From positions 2,666,001-2,730,000 of the forward strand of contig NW_023503727.1 in the NCBI RefSeq assembly GCF_014529535.1: DNA of 64,000 nucleotides, written 5' to 3'. Below are positions 35,288 through 47,201 of this stretch, piece after piece; the stretch's first letter is position 1; each line of letters begins with the position of its first letter. Under the pieces are notes generated by a model that saw nothing but the letters and a program-made list of their open reading frames with translations, ran no database searches and was not told where the DNA came from. This stretch comes from Bradysia coprophila (lineage: Eukaryota > Arthropoda > Insecta > Diptera > Sciaridae). Made by a program: the position numbers and the translations under genes.

Positions 35288-36555
35288 GGGAAAAATCTCC
35301 GAGTGCATTATCGTCGGGGACGATAATATCGTTTTTGAAACGATAATATCGTCGCTGTGACGATATTATCGTTTTCTGTAACAATATTATCGTCCGAGCG
35401 ACGATAATATCGTATTAGACGACAATAATATCGTTTTCCGGACAATAATATCGTTTTCTGTAACAATAACATCGTCCGTGCAACGATATTATCGTCCGAG
35501 CGAGGATAATATCGTATTTGACGACAATATTATCGTTTTCCGGACGATAATATCGTTTTTTGTAACAATATTATCGTCCATGCAACGATATTATCGCTCA
35601 TAAAACGATATTATCGTCGCTCGGACGATTATCGAGCGACGATAATATCGTATTTGACGACAATATTATCGTTTTCCGGACGATAATATCGTTTTTTGTA
35701 ACAATATTATCGTCCATGCAACGATATTATCGCTCATGAAACGATATTATCGTCGCTCGGACGATTATCGCGAGCAACGATAATATCGTATTAGACGACA
35801 ATATTATCGTTTTCCGGACGATAATCTCGTTTTTTGTAACAATATTATCATCCGTGCAACAATATTATTGCACATGAAACGATATTATCGTCCGAGCGAC
35901 GATAATATTGTATTAAACGACAATAATATCGTTTTCCGCACGATAATATCGTTTTCTGCAACAATATTATCGTCTCTACAACGATATTATCGCCCATGAA
36001 ACGATATTATCACAGATTGAAACGATATTATTGCTTTTGCGACGATAATATCGTTTCATGCAACAATATTATCGTTTCTGCAGTGATAATATCACCCGTG
36101 AAACGATATTATCGTCCAAGAAACAATATTATCATTTCTGATATTATATTATCACCCGTGAAACAATATTATCGTCCGAGCGACGATAATATCATATTAG
36201 AAGACAATAATTTCGTTTTCTGGAACAATATTATCGTCCCTGCAACGATATTATCGCCCATGAAACGATATTATCGCCGATTGAAACGATATTATTGTTT
36301 TTGCGACGATAATATTGTTTTATGCAACGATATTATCGTTTCTGCAGTGATAATATCACCCGTGAAACGATATTATCGCCGATTGAAACGATATTATTGT
36401 TTTTGATACGATATTATCGTATCAGATGACAATAATATCGTTTTCCGGACGATGATATCGTTTTCTGAAACAATAATATCGTCACAGCAACGATTTTATC
36501 GTCCATGAAACGATATTATCGCCGCTGCAACGATAATACACTCGGAGATTTTTCC
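35288..36555. mobile_element. Element built of ATATTATCG units
   Basis: Both ends carry GGGAAAAATCTCCGAGTG in inverted orientation. Between them about 1.2 kb is an almost uninterrupted succession of short CGATATTATCG or CGATAATATCG palindromes separated by 5-10 nt spacers. The frame 35996-36406 is a repeat translation, not a gene. No clear target duplication was found. Confidence 0.88.
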
Positions 36556-37214
36556 CGTCACCTAATTTTGCTGGTCGAATCGTGGCAAATTTGGGAAAGC
36601 AATTTTTAACCAATAAATTTTCCAAAAAATAGTCCCTGACTTTCGGTATTTTTTTCACTGTATCATGAAGAGCTGGTAAAGTGCTACTCGTGTTAATAAT
36701 TATCTGATAATAGTAGATTACGTATTAGTTTGGTGATTTTTATTTGTATCCTGCAGATCGAGCCGGAGGTGAAGGATTGATTTGACCAGTCAAAATAACA
36801 ATCGAGGAAAACCAAAACCCTCATTAATAACAATCCTTGTGAAGTCTCCCTGGTAGTGAGTTTGATCTGATTGTTATTCTCAGGAAACGAGTTTCCGGGA
36901 AGGTTTTCCGAGTAATGTTTTTTTACTGTCTGCTCCATGCGAAAGTAGAACATTGCATACCACTTTACCCCCTGTGAAAATGATCGATTACATATGCAGT
37001 ATTTTCGGTTCATTTTTCGGTTCATTTTTATGTGAAATTCAACTTTCGCATTTAATAGACAGAATACATTGGATGCTGCTACGTAATTTATTCCGGAAAC
37101 AATTTTGTGATAGTCGGAAACTCCCCCGTGCCTTTTTGAGCAAATTGCATTGCAAACTATAAACTTGTCGAAAAGACAGTTACTGAAGTTTGTCGATCAC
37201 AAACACACTCGTAG
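36556..37214. other. Non-coding, nothing recognised
   Basis: No coding signal or repeat terminus was recognised. Confidence 0.4.
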
Positions 37215-38161
37215 TAGGGCTCACTAGCTGCATTTTGGTGCATTTCGGTATAAAAGCGTGAATTTTTTACCATTGATAAATATACATTTGGGGAATCAAA
37301 AACGATTAGGAGACCTAGGAAAAAGTGACCTCTAGTGCCATCTACATCCGGTTGAAGTTTTCGATGCAGAGGTAACTTTGATGAATTTCTGTGTAGCGGG
37401 AATCGAAGCTACGCAGGTGATATTGGTCTCAAACGAAAGCTGAGGGTTCAAAGTTTTTTTTAGTGCAAAAAAATTTCACGAATTTTCCGATTTTCCCGCA
37501 GTTTTTCCGAATTTTCTTAAAAATGATATTTTAAAACTGAGGTGAAAGTTAAGTAATTTATAAAATTGATTCAAAAAAGTGATTTTTTTCTTCGCTATTA
37601 TCGCTGCACGTTCAGTTTCCAAACTTTTAACGATGAAAAAGTTTTTGGATGTTCCGCAGCAGTGGTAAATAGTTTCAGTTTTCATCGAAAATTTGAACCC
37701 TTCTGCATGGCGAATTTTTTTCGGCGAAATTTTTTTTCGTAAATTTAATGAGACAAGTACTGGGAATGCTAGGCATGATCTAAAAACAAAATAAAACCAG
37801 TTTTCCGATTTTTAAAAAATATTGAGTTTCCGAAATCTGCTAAAATCTCTAAATTTTCCTCCTTCGGCGAACTTTGACAGACTCTAAAAAAAATCCATAA
37901 ACGCCGCAAACAGCACTTTACTTTAGATTACTTTAGATTACTTTAAATGCTTAGCTGGGACCCTCAGCTTTCAAACGATACCAAGCACTCCACCTCCGGA
38001 TCAAAGGATGTATGCCTTGTGATGTGAGATATGTGGTTGGACCCAATTTCAAGCAAATTTCGAAATATATGAGAATATGCACGTATGACAAGCCGTCTCG
38101 GCAAGCCTCGACCGTTTTGTCATACGTGCATAGTATTCATTGTTCAACTAGTGAGCCCTAC
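37215..38161. mobile_element. 0.95-kb element with GTAGGGCTCACTAG ends
   Basis: GTAGGGCTCACTAG at the left is matched by CTAGTGAGCCCTAC at the right. TA flanks both sides, compatible with a TA target duplication (Tc1/mariner-like). The interior is AT-rich, with a three-fold ACTTTAGATT repeat near 37920. No transposase. Confidence 0.65.
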
Positions 38162-38850
38162 TATCGGGAGTTAACTTTTATCACAAAATTGTTACTTCAT
38201 GAATTACTTTCGTAGCATTCTATGTAACTTACCTATACACGTCTCTTATAGTTGTTACAACTGTTGTTTGATGGATTTTCTTCTATATTTTCCAACCGGA
38301 TTTCTTGTTGTGTTGTGTATGTGTAAAGTCAAGTCTATGTGATTTTTGATCTCGCCCTCGCCTCAGATAAACCAAACTCACAAGTCAACTCGACTTCTCA
38401 ACTTTTTACATTGTCCGAAACAATAGACTCGCAATTTCAAAACTACGTCACTCAAATTTAAGACTGAACGTCTCAAACAACTCGATCTACGATCACGGCA
38501 GAGTAAAAGCACGACAGAGTAAAGTTAACCAGGCAGGAGCGCTTGTTTGACTAGGGACCTGAATAATCTAGTAGCCCTTGATATTTTGCGAATAAAATTT
38601 TTCAATTTATGTCAGTGTTCATTTGAGTTCATTTTCATCCCATGTATTAGGTCCCTTATTTGACGTTTCGAAAATGAACCGCTCCTGCCTGGTTTATTTT
38701 ACTCTGCCGTGGTAAAAGTAAACCTGACAGGAGCGGTTCATTATTGAAACGTCAAATGAGGGACCCAATACACTGTATGAAAATGAACTCAAATGAACAC
38801 TGACATAAGTTGAAAAATTTAATTCGCAAAAAACATAGTGCTACGATCCA
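38162..38850. repeat. Palindromic cluster related to the 10119 element
   Basis: From about 38496, several half-copies in both orientations share CACGGCAGAGTAAA, AACCAGGCAGGAGCG, TTATTGAAACGTCAAATGAG and their complements, forming an overlapping hairpin cluster to about 38840. 38162-38495 holds nothing recognisable. Confidence 0.65.
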
Positions 38851-39239
38851 AAATGTACACAACTAATGAAGCCCCCACTCGCCTCATTCATCTCTCGCAT
38901 GTCACCGTGAAATTTCCGAAATGTGCAATTGTTCAGATTCAGAATGTGGTTCATGGTCCGAATGGAATCGATATACTGCAATCACAGTTTGTAGAATCGC
39001 TAATGTTGCGCTTATGCAAAAAACTTGTCCAAAACGACAACGATTCAACATCTTCCGCTCTCGTCGAGGAAGTTAAAAACCAGCCAGTTTCTCGTGTGGA
39101 GTTTTTAATATTTGAAAATTTTTCAGAATCGTTCAAATATTTCTTCAGATTCGTTCAAATATTTCTTCAGTTGAAGTTGAAGGTTTTCGGTCGAGGTCAG
39201 ATTATAGCTTTAAGCGTCATGGTCATGGTCGTCCATTAG
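38851..39239 (+). CDS. Unrecognised open frame, probable gene remnant
   Basis: From an ATG at 38851 about 80 codons have protein-like composition (MYTTNEAPTRLIHLSHVTVK...ALVEEVKNQPVSR). After about 39100 the frame runs into a short direct duplication (TCGTTCAAATATTTCTTCAG twice) and the duplicated segment shared with 47.3 kb. The downstream part is therefore not trustworthy. No domain is recognised. It could be a single exon of a disrupted gene. Confidence 0.3.
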
Positions 39240-39818
39240 AATTTTCAGCGCCAATTTGAGATGACAAAAACTTTTATAAACAAATGACAAACAGCGCCAG
39301 TGATTTCGATGTCGTCTCCAAATAGGCAAACGTGAAACAAGTCGTGGTGGCGGAGGATGTTCAAGCTCTTGTTTGATCGGAAGGTCATAACTACGTTTTG
39401 TCCGATTTTACACTATGTTATATGAAGCAAAGCTGACGAATTTACCCGAAAGATGTATGATAATAGCGCAGTGTGTGAGTCGAGACTTCACATTCAATTA
39501 TTGAATTGCCGGTTGTGTGTTCGAAACTCAACCGCAACACAAATAATTCGCTTCATCAGGTTTTTGTCCACAATAATGACATCTGATTGAATCGGTTATT
39601 AGGTTGCGTCTTGGATTTAGTACCGATAATGTCTCTTTGTGTTACATGTAATTGTTCGTTGGTAATGTCATGCAGTCAGTTAGGCAAAAGGCCCGCTGAC
39701 GGTGGGTGTGTGTTGTCTTTAAAAAGAGTCAGGGCAACGAAGACTCCATTCAAAAACGAAAGCCTGAAGTTCGTTGTTATTGCTAAGACTTTATTTTAAG
39801 TACACAATGTTCACTTAA
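39119..39818. repeat. Duplicated segment shared with 47.3-47.64 kb
   Basis: AAGTCGTGGTGGCGGAGGAT, TTGTTTGATCGGAAGGT and GAAAGCCTGAAGTTCGTTGT recur in the same order at 47310-47640, directly downstream of the LYST gene. The duplication resumes at 41234 after the inserted foldback. Confidence 0.8.
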
Positions 39819-41233
39819 TAGTCCAGCCCCTTGTGTCAGAAAAAGTCGTCTCGCTCGGTTTAAGTTTTTCGAATTTTTTCTTTATCCCATGTGATTGAGC
39901 ATGAAAAACTATGGAACTAATTTTTTTTCTGGAAAATGGAAAATCGCTTTTCCGGCCGGAAAAGCGGTTTATATGAAAAAAATTAAAAGTCAAATATCTA
40001 TCGAACGCGATAACTTTTTTGAAAAATTCTTTTTTTCCTTGAAAGCCTGATTCAATACCAACATTTCGTGGAACAACTTTTTTTTCTGTAAAATAAAATG
40101 GCGTCGATATAGGAATCTTCCCAAAAAAATGACCCGGAAAATTCATAAAATTTGAGTTCACCTCACACCGTCAATTCGAAACTGATTTCAATAAATGAGG
40201 GTTCTTTAGAAAGCTAGAGTCAGTACCTTTCGAATGCTGCCCGGCGGGCTTCACGCCGTTTCCTGGATATCGAGATATAAGTCAGTATTTCCATGGTTCC
40301 TAGAACTGATATTTTCCAACATTCTTTGGTATTTATTTCTGAGCAAAATAGTGACGCATGATTAATTTTTGCTGATGAATTTTGAAGAATAGCCTGTCCA
40401 CATCATTTTAGAATTGAATCCTAGTCACAAAACTAGCTCAGGATGTTGTGGATGCCATTCGATACCCAAATTTGTATAACTCGTCAAAGTAAACCCTATT
40501 TTTGCACTAAGCTACTATCAATTCGACAATTTAACACCAGAAGTGTTTTAAATGGTGATAACTAACTGCACCATATACATTCCATTTGTGTTAAGCACCT
40601 TCCTGATGTTCCAACGTCTTCCCAGCTCTAGAACCTATAGATTTCTCGCATTTTTATCGGATTTTTTTCATGTTTTTCTGGATTTATGTCATTATTGAGG
40701 TAATGAGGGGTCAGTTCCTATCAACTGATCATTCCTTATGGGTCCTCCAACTTCTAGGTTCAAAGTTTATGAATTTTCCGGGTCATTTTTTTGGGAAGAT
40801 TCCTATATCGACGCCATTTTATTTTACAGAAAAAAAAGTTGTTCCACGAAATGTTGGTATTGAATCAGGCTTTCAAGGAAAAAAAGAATTTTTCAAAGAA
40901 GTTATCGCATTCGGTAGATATTTGACTTTTAATTTTTTCATATAAACCGTTTTCCGGCCGGAAGAGCGATTTTCCATTTTCCAGAAAAAAAATTAGTTCC
41001 ATAGTTTTTCATGCTCAATCACATAATGTAAGGGGCCATTCACAAATTACGCACGCGGTGGACGCGTAATTTTTGACCCCCTCCCCCCCGTTTCGCACGC
41101 GTTTTTCATATAAAAATGTCTAATTTCTGACCCCCCCCCTCCCCCCTTAGGTGAGTGCGTAATTTGTGAATGGCCCCTAAAGAAAAAATTCGAAAAACTT
41201 AAAGCGAGCGGATTGACACAAGGGGCTGGACTA
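39819..41233. mobile_element. 1.4-kb foldback, target duplication TAA, empty site preserved
   Basis: The ends are TAGTCCAGCCCCTTGTGTCA and its exact complement. TAA stands on both sides (39816-39818 and 41234-41236). The paralogous segment at about 47630-47645 reads CACTTAACTATAA without the element. Arms of about 330 bp are inverse complements. The right arm contains a second element (41032-41177). A 3-bp TWA-type duplication suggests PIF/Harbinger affinity (inference). Both arms give the same spurious frame. Confidence 0.9.
41032..41177. mobile_element. 146-bp MITE nested in the right foldback arm, target duplication TAA
   Basis: The ends are GGGGCCATTCACAAATTACG and its complement, with C-rich and G-poor tracts inside. 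TAA flanks both sides. The left arm of the host foldback (about 39885) lacks it and reads GGGATAAAGAAAAAATTC, a true empty site. Confidence 0.9.
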
Positions 41234-41236
41234 TAA

Positions 41237-41465
41237 CTATAATATACAAAAAACTATAATTGATTTTGTTCGTCCTTAATTGCGCTTATCAGCATGAAAT
41301 CCTGTGATAAATTCATGAAGGAGTAGTTGCCTCGGTGATTGATATGTGAGTGGTGTGTTTGTTGATGATGTCGGAAGTAGAGTGTGAATGAAGGCACGTG
41401 TGCCATGAAGTGCAAAACCACTCCAGAATTGGAACACAACTGGAGTGGACGTTTTACACTTTTCA
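41237..41465 (-). pseudogene. Degraded, internally deleted copy of the LYST 3' end
   Basis: Three blocks match the LYST gene in collinear order. The last codons and stop of the terminal exon (about 41248-41285 versus 47652-47689) are followed by GGTGATTGATATGTG from the WD40 exon (versus about 48244). The last block is CCATGAAGTGCAAAACCACT from the BEACH exon (versus about 50097), whose frame still reads [10 protein letters not shown]. The rest of the gene is missing. With 39119-39818 it forms one duplicated segment. Confidence 0.8.
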
Positions 41466-41482
41466 ACTGCGTGAGTGTAATT

Positions 41483-42619
41483 TTATGTGTCTTCGCTTAG
41501 CAATGCCTGGTAAAACTTTAATAAAGTCGGTCGCAAGGCATTGTTAAGAAGCTCTCTATCGTTGTACGGATTGTTGGGCAGGAGTTCTTGAATTTGTACA
41601 TCTGGAACGGCTTCAAACGATTTAATTGCATCGATGTACGAGTCGGTGATCTCAGTGCGATAAAAGAACGGCGATAGCCCAATTTGTAACACACCATACA
41701 ATGTCTGGCTGCCAAAGCGTTTGTTTTCGAACATCCGAAGTTTCTTGTCATTCTCTATGGCCATAGAAATTATGTAGGCCGCCAGCTGTGTTCGACACTT
41801 TTCCCGATACGCTACATCGTAAACTGAACGGGCTTCCTTTACCTCTACGGCACAAAACATTAGTAGCCACGATTCGACTCGTTTCGTAAATACGAGGTCA
41901 GCGACACCATACATCAGTTTCACTTGAGATTGAACGAACTGGTCTTTACCGATGAATAATTTCATAATATTTTTAGTGATATCCAGTGACACCGCCTCTG
42001 TGCCGAAGGTTTGAAAATGATTCAACTGATTTACGAGATCTCGTTCGACACTACCAAAATCAGCCGGAACGTCTGATCAATATTAAATGTACCAAACTTT
42101 TCGAGAAATTTTGGTAGTGGTTTTTTCTCTTTGTTAAAAAATTGTTTCAATAGATCATTGTCAATGTCGTTTGAGATGTCAAATGAGCTGTCATTTTCAC
42201 AAAGCTAACCAACATGTTACAAAAATTTATATGGAGCTGTCATTGTTTGAGGTTAGCTTTGTGAAATTGACAACTCATTTGACACTATTTTGAGAGAAGA
42301 ACAGTTATTTGACACTGATCTATTGTTCGGATTTTGATGATTTGATCGTTTCAGACGAAAAACAGATTTTAAATTTTGATTTTTGTTCCGCGCGCCAATT
42401 GGATGCGGATGGTACCGACGAAACAGATGTTTCGGATGATCGTCTCGACAAGGCACCTTTGTGCCGCTTTAACATGTGACCCTCTTCAGTATCCGACATC
42501 TCACTCAAACAATATTCGAAACCGTTGTTTTCGTTTCTTATTAAATAAATGGTCTTTTCACCGTCACTTATGGATTTCACAATGTTATTTTTGTCGAAAT
42601 CACAACATTCAATGTCCAT
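41483..42619 (-). pseudogene. PD-(D/E)XK nuclease-like gene, interrupted by a MITE and a frame change
   Basis: Two coding-like parts lie on the minus strand. The first (ATG 42619 to about 42320) has an acidic, serine-rich sequence (MDIECCDFDKNN... with HMLKRHKGALSRRSSETSVS). The second (about 42165-41483) reads NDIDNDLLKQFFNKEKKPLP, changes frame near 42044, then continues SDVPADFGSVERDLVNQL. It ends with a C-terminal domain holding GVADLVF, CAVEVKEAR and RTQLAAY. The D...ExK plus downstream Q resembles the PD-(D/E)XK restriction-like fold, seen for example in Crinkler-type proteins (inference, not proven). A 108-bp MITE (42177-42284) with in-frame stops separates the parts. An intron covering these breaks was not found, so I call it broken. 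The 181-codon C-terminal frame itself is intact. Confidence 0.5.
42177..42284. mobile_element. 108-bp MITE inside the nuclease-like gene
   Basis: TGTCAAATGAGCTGTCATTT at the left pairs with AATTGACAACTCATTTGACA at the right, then TTCACAAAGCTAACC with GGTTAGCTTTGTGAA. No coding capacity. Confidence 0.8.
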
Positions 42620-43036
42620 GATATGTGCAAGATCGTATCCCGATAACAGGAAAGAGGAAAATAAATTAAACAAAATTATCTAACGTACACACACGTTCAA
42701 AGTTGTTCAATGTGTATTTTCTTTGACGTTTTCGATCGCGCGTAATATTTGACTCGACACCTATGAGAAACAGAGTGTACTTTGTGTGAGCGTGCAATTT
42801 AAAAAAAAACATAGCTAACGCCGACCCGTACGAAACACCTATTCGTGTCAAAAGCCTTCAATGTGAAACTCTTCATTTCTCTTTCTTCATTTTCTTCTCT
42901 GCTGAAAAACTATTCTCCCTTTAAAATCACTTACATTATCCACTCTTTGCCTTGTTATCATATACAATTAAATTGCCGGAGGCAATATAGACAGCCCCGT
43001 ACGAAGTCAAATTTCATAAATTTCTATTTAAACTAT

Positions 43037-45007
43037 GGCACATGCTATTCGCAGTCAACTGCCAATAGTCAATATTAATGCTATTCGCAGACTAATTGTG
43101 CCTTCACATTGATGAGAAATGATTTTGCGCAGCGCCACCTTTTCAGCGCATTTAGTAGACTATATAGGAGACTCATATTAGGTGTTAAACGTACCTCGCT
43201 GGACCTTCCACTCATAGCGTATGTTTTCTGTTATTTGACACTCATAGCGCTTTTTAGGAGACTCGTAATAGAGTAAAAGAGTAAAACATCGCTCGCTGGG
43301 CCAGCAACTCATAGCTCTTTTTGTTTCCGCAGAAAATTAAATTTAATTTGAGTAAAATGAAGCATATGATGGCTGCTGTTTTCTAAATAAAAGAGACATT
43401 GATTTTTCATGTGAATATAATTTTGTGATCGTTGTTACAAGATATGGGAGAAATTATACTCAGACGCTGATCCTTGTTATCGTGATAACTTAAGTAATTT
43501 TTACCCGATTTTAAGTTCGTAGATGGATAATATTGGAGTAGTGAGGTTCCAGAAAAAATTCGACGAGCAAGTGAATCTGGATTTCTGGTCGAACAATCTA
43601 GAAGTCTAGAACAATCTTGCTTGCTTGATAACACGATAACTCGAGTAATTCTCAGAGGCTTCAAAAATCGCAGATTTGAAAATATTAAGTGTTTTCGACC
43701 GGTATCGTAATTCATGTGGTTAAATTCGAACATTGGACTTTATTGGACTGGTAATCTGCGACATACGACAATTTTTGCGTGAAATCGTGTTCTTAAAATA
43801 AATTTTTTCGTTCCTAAAGTGTTTGAACGAGTGTGAATTTTGCCAGAGCGAAGCGAGGGCCGTAATTCACATGAGTTTTTTTCAAGAGGTAAGCAAGAAA
43901 TGCGCCACCTGTTCAGCGCTTTTAGTAGACTATATAGGAGCCTCAACTTAGGAGTAAGACATCGCTCGCTGGACCTTCAACTCATAGCTCTTTTTGTTTC
44001 TTCAGGAAATTAAATAAATATTAGTAAAATGAAGCATGTGATGACTGCTGTTTTCTGAATAAAGGAGACATCACCTTTTCATGTGACTTTAATTTTGTGA
44101 TCTCAAAAACTCCACCTCATTTTAAAATGGTTAGAAAACTAAGACTGGAATTATAGCAAAAAAAAAACAGTCAAGGGACCTGACCCACCCAAGAGGTGGG
44201 GCCTAGTTTCATTTTTGCACACTAAAATAACGGAACAACACACCAAAAAACACGTCCGTAATAATACAGTTGGTAAAAGGAATGATCAATCCCTAGTTTT
44301 ACAGTTTGTACATGTGACCAACAGTCTCCAAAGCTTATACAATGGATAATCAGTTTCTTTTGTTGCATTTTGCAATATATATACTTTATCTACTGTAAGT
44401 TGAAAAACTTCATAATTTTCAGCATGAATCTAGTTAGCAAAGACAGTCAATTTGCACACGAAAATTTCCGTGCGCATAAGTTTCTATATTGGTTATTATA
44501 TGCCTTATGCATATAACCAATATAGAAACTTATGCGCGCACAATTGACAGAATCCTACTACGATCATGTGAAGTAGGATTTTGTGTTGATGTGTTTTGCT
44601 TGAAAATTCTGAATATTTCAACTAACAGTAGATAAAATCTAGTTGCTAACACGTTAGTAAATGGGGTTTTGCGCACACGATGTGTTGCCGAACTCGCTCC
44701 GCTCGTATCGGCAAACTCACATCTAGTGCGCAAAACAAGCCCATTTACTAACTAGTTAGCAAAATAGCTATTACAAATTATCGAACAATTTTAATTTTTT
44801 GACTGAACGAATTTTCTTTGTTTTAATGTAAGTAACAAACCAACAATCGTCTCAGCTTGCTCATAAAAGTGCTCATAGAAGATATTTTTAGTTATTTACA
44901 ATTTTTCAAATAAGTAACTGCGAATAGCATCAATATTGACTGATGGCAGTTGACTGCAAATAGCATTAATACTGACTATTTGCAGATGACTGCGAATAGT
45001 CACTTCG
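43037..45007. mobile_element. Foldback-like element, copy 2, target duplication TTAAACTAT
   Basis: The ends GGCACATGCTATTCGCAG and CTGCGAATAGTCACTTCG match those of 19920-23017. TTAAACTAT is repeated exactly on both sides (43028-43036 and 45008-45016), a 9-bp duplication. Near the ends GCAGTCAACTGCC and TATTCGCAG-type units recur. Internal features are a perfect 25-bp-arm hairpin (44472-44496 with 44513-44537), another hairpin at about 44638-44766 and a duplicated segment (43140-43400 and 43910-44110). No transposase is seen. Confidence 0.88.
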
Positions 45008-45024
45008 TTAAACTATATACCGCT

Positions 45025-47201
45025 CAGGGCCTATTTTTGGTAATTTTCTTTGGAAATTTTGGAAATTTTTGAAAATTTTTGGGTTTTTTTTTTAAATAAA
45101 CGATTGGCAGACCTTGAAAAAGTATTGTCACACTGCTCAAATTGAGGTCCGAGCAATGATTTTATTTTTTTATAAAGCTGATTTTATGCACATTACATAT
45201 AATAATGCGATAATGTAAGATTGTCGATACATGAGACGGACAAAATCGAGGCTTGCAATCTCGCTCTCATGTATCGATATCCTATTTTATCGCATTCGTG
45301 CCATGTTGTGACGTCATCGTTATATCCCAAGAGCCTCTAGGCTAGAGGTTTAAATCATACATTACTTTGAATTTTTAGGGGAAATTGTCATTCCTCCATG
45401 TTGTTGTCTCATTTTCGCTCATGCGATAAAGCAGTATATCATCATATAAGGGGAAAGGTCGAGGCTTGCCGACTATTATCATACGAGCGAAAACGAGACA
45501 ACAACAGTTGCACTTGTCAGTAATTTCCATTAATCCATCTAGACAGCCGATTTATTCGTCTAGTCTAGATAAATAACTGTCACGTCACAATATGGCGCGA
45601 GTATGATAAAGAAGTCTTCCGTGACTATTAGATGTAAATGGTCGCTGAAAAAAGATCGCTTATTTTTTTAAATTAAAAATCAATTATGCGAAATTTCGAT
45701 GCATGATAAAATGCAAAAATACTTGAAATAACATTCGGAATCGAAGTAAAATATAAAAATGTTTTCCATGGAAGTTAATTGGACAAAAAAGAAAGGTTAA
45801 AGATTGATGCAACCAAAAATTTTCACAATTTTCCCTAAAGCGGTTGAGAATTTTGACTTTACACTGAAATAGCTATTTGCTGAAACTGAAGAAAATGCAA
45901 GTTTTTACTGAAATTAAATTTGAAACGTATGTGCGGCCGAAAGGCCCACTACTGAGAATTTTTTTTAGGTAAATTCGATTAATTAACGTTCAATATGTAT
46001 ATGTGTTGATGTGTCTTAAAGTACTTTGGGGATAACGATACTTAAACTGACTTTGTAGAGAAAGTTGTGTCGATACGCACTGTTGCGTCATACGTCTAGC
46101 TGGTACCTTTTAGTTTCCTATTTTTGGGAGTTTTTTTAAATGAAGAATGCTGTTCACGTAGAACCCTTTCTATTCTCTACCAGATTAAGAAAGTGACTTT
46201 AAGGTGTTTCAATTCAGGTTAGGGTTAGGTCAGGTTTCTTTGTAAAGAAATACTTGATCTCATCTGACAAAGAAAGAAAGTCAACTGTGAAAATTTGTGT
46301 AACGTTAAACTGCCTCTCGGTTTATTGTTAAGCGTTAGACGTTGTTTGTAATTCGCAGTATAAAATTCAACAAAAAACTTTCCAATCTTTTAATATTCGC
46401 TCGCTTTCTTTCAGGACCCTCGTATTTGCACAATTTTTGGTTGCGTAAAAAAGGCATTTTCACATGTAGCACTTCGTTCGGGCTACAACTCGCGAAATTG
46501 CCTAAAATCAATCGTCAAAAAAAGATACCCAAATAACTATTGAATCTTTGCCTTCCATCATTTGAGAGTATAATTTTATATGAATTCATACCTAATTTTA
46601 GACAAAATACTGATTGAATTAATATTTTTCTAAAGAAAATAGTCCAATGAACATTTATTCCACTCAGCATCATAATATGCAAAATTTGCAAACTTTAGAT
46701 GCATCAACTCGTAGCAAAGTACTTTATTAGACAAACGATGTGTATTCATCTAGAGGCTAATAAAGTACTTTGCACCTAGATTACATAAATAACTAGTTCG
46801 GCTGTTACTTACAATGATGAAAATCGAATTTACCTAAAAATCGATTTGAGACAATTTCGTGAGTTGTAGCCCGAGCATAGCGAGGTCTACAAGCAGAAGT
46901 GCCTCTCATCAATCGTCCCAAACAGATGTAATTTTCCATGCAAAAACTCAAAAATTGTCCTCCTTTTCGGCCTCGAAACATGAAAATAACTATTTAACGC
47001 TTGTAAAATTACTTTAGGCAATGTTTTAGAGCAAAAAAACTAAAACAATTTATTTCCTGACTTACTACTGTTTTCTGGGAAATTTTGAAAATTTCGAAAA
47101 ATTTGAGCAATTTTTGGTAAATTTAGGAAATTTTTGGAAATTTTGGTAAATTTTGGTAAATTTTGGAAATTTGGAAAAGAAATTACCAAAAATAGGCCCT
47201 G
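45025..47201. mobile_element. hAT-like 2.2-kb element, target duplication ATACCGCT
   Basis: The ends are CAGGGCCTATTTTTGGTAAT and its inverse. ATACCGCT stands on both sides (45017-45024 and 47202-47209). The interior has several hairpins with a GCGAGG-type loop (around 45240, 45455, 46465 and 46865), long AAATTTTGG runs at both ends, and no transposase frame. A 205-bp relative lies at 59360-59564. Confidence 0.9.

Noticed and set aside
35996-36406. 136-codon plus-strand frame rich in RYY and NII
   Set aside because: It is a pure translation of the ATATTATCG array. The peptide repeats with the DNA units and has no protein character.
39811-40945. Two frames of about 90-115 codons with near-identical sequence (NFPGHFFGKIPISTPFYF)
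   Set aside because: They lie on opposite strands in the two arms of one foldback, so they are one sequence read twice and not a gene pair.
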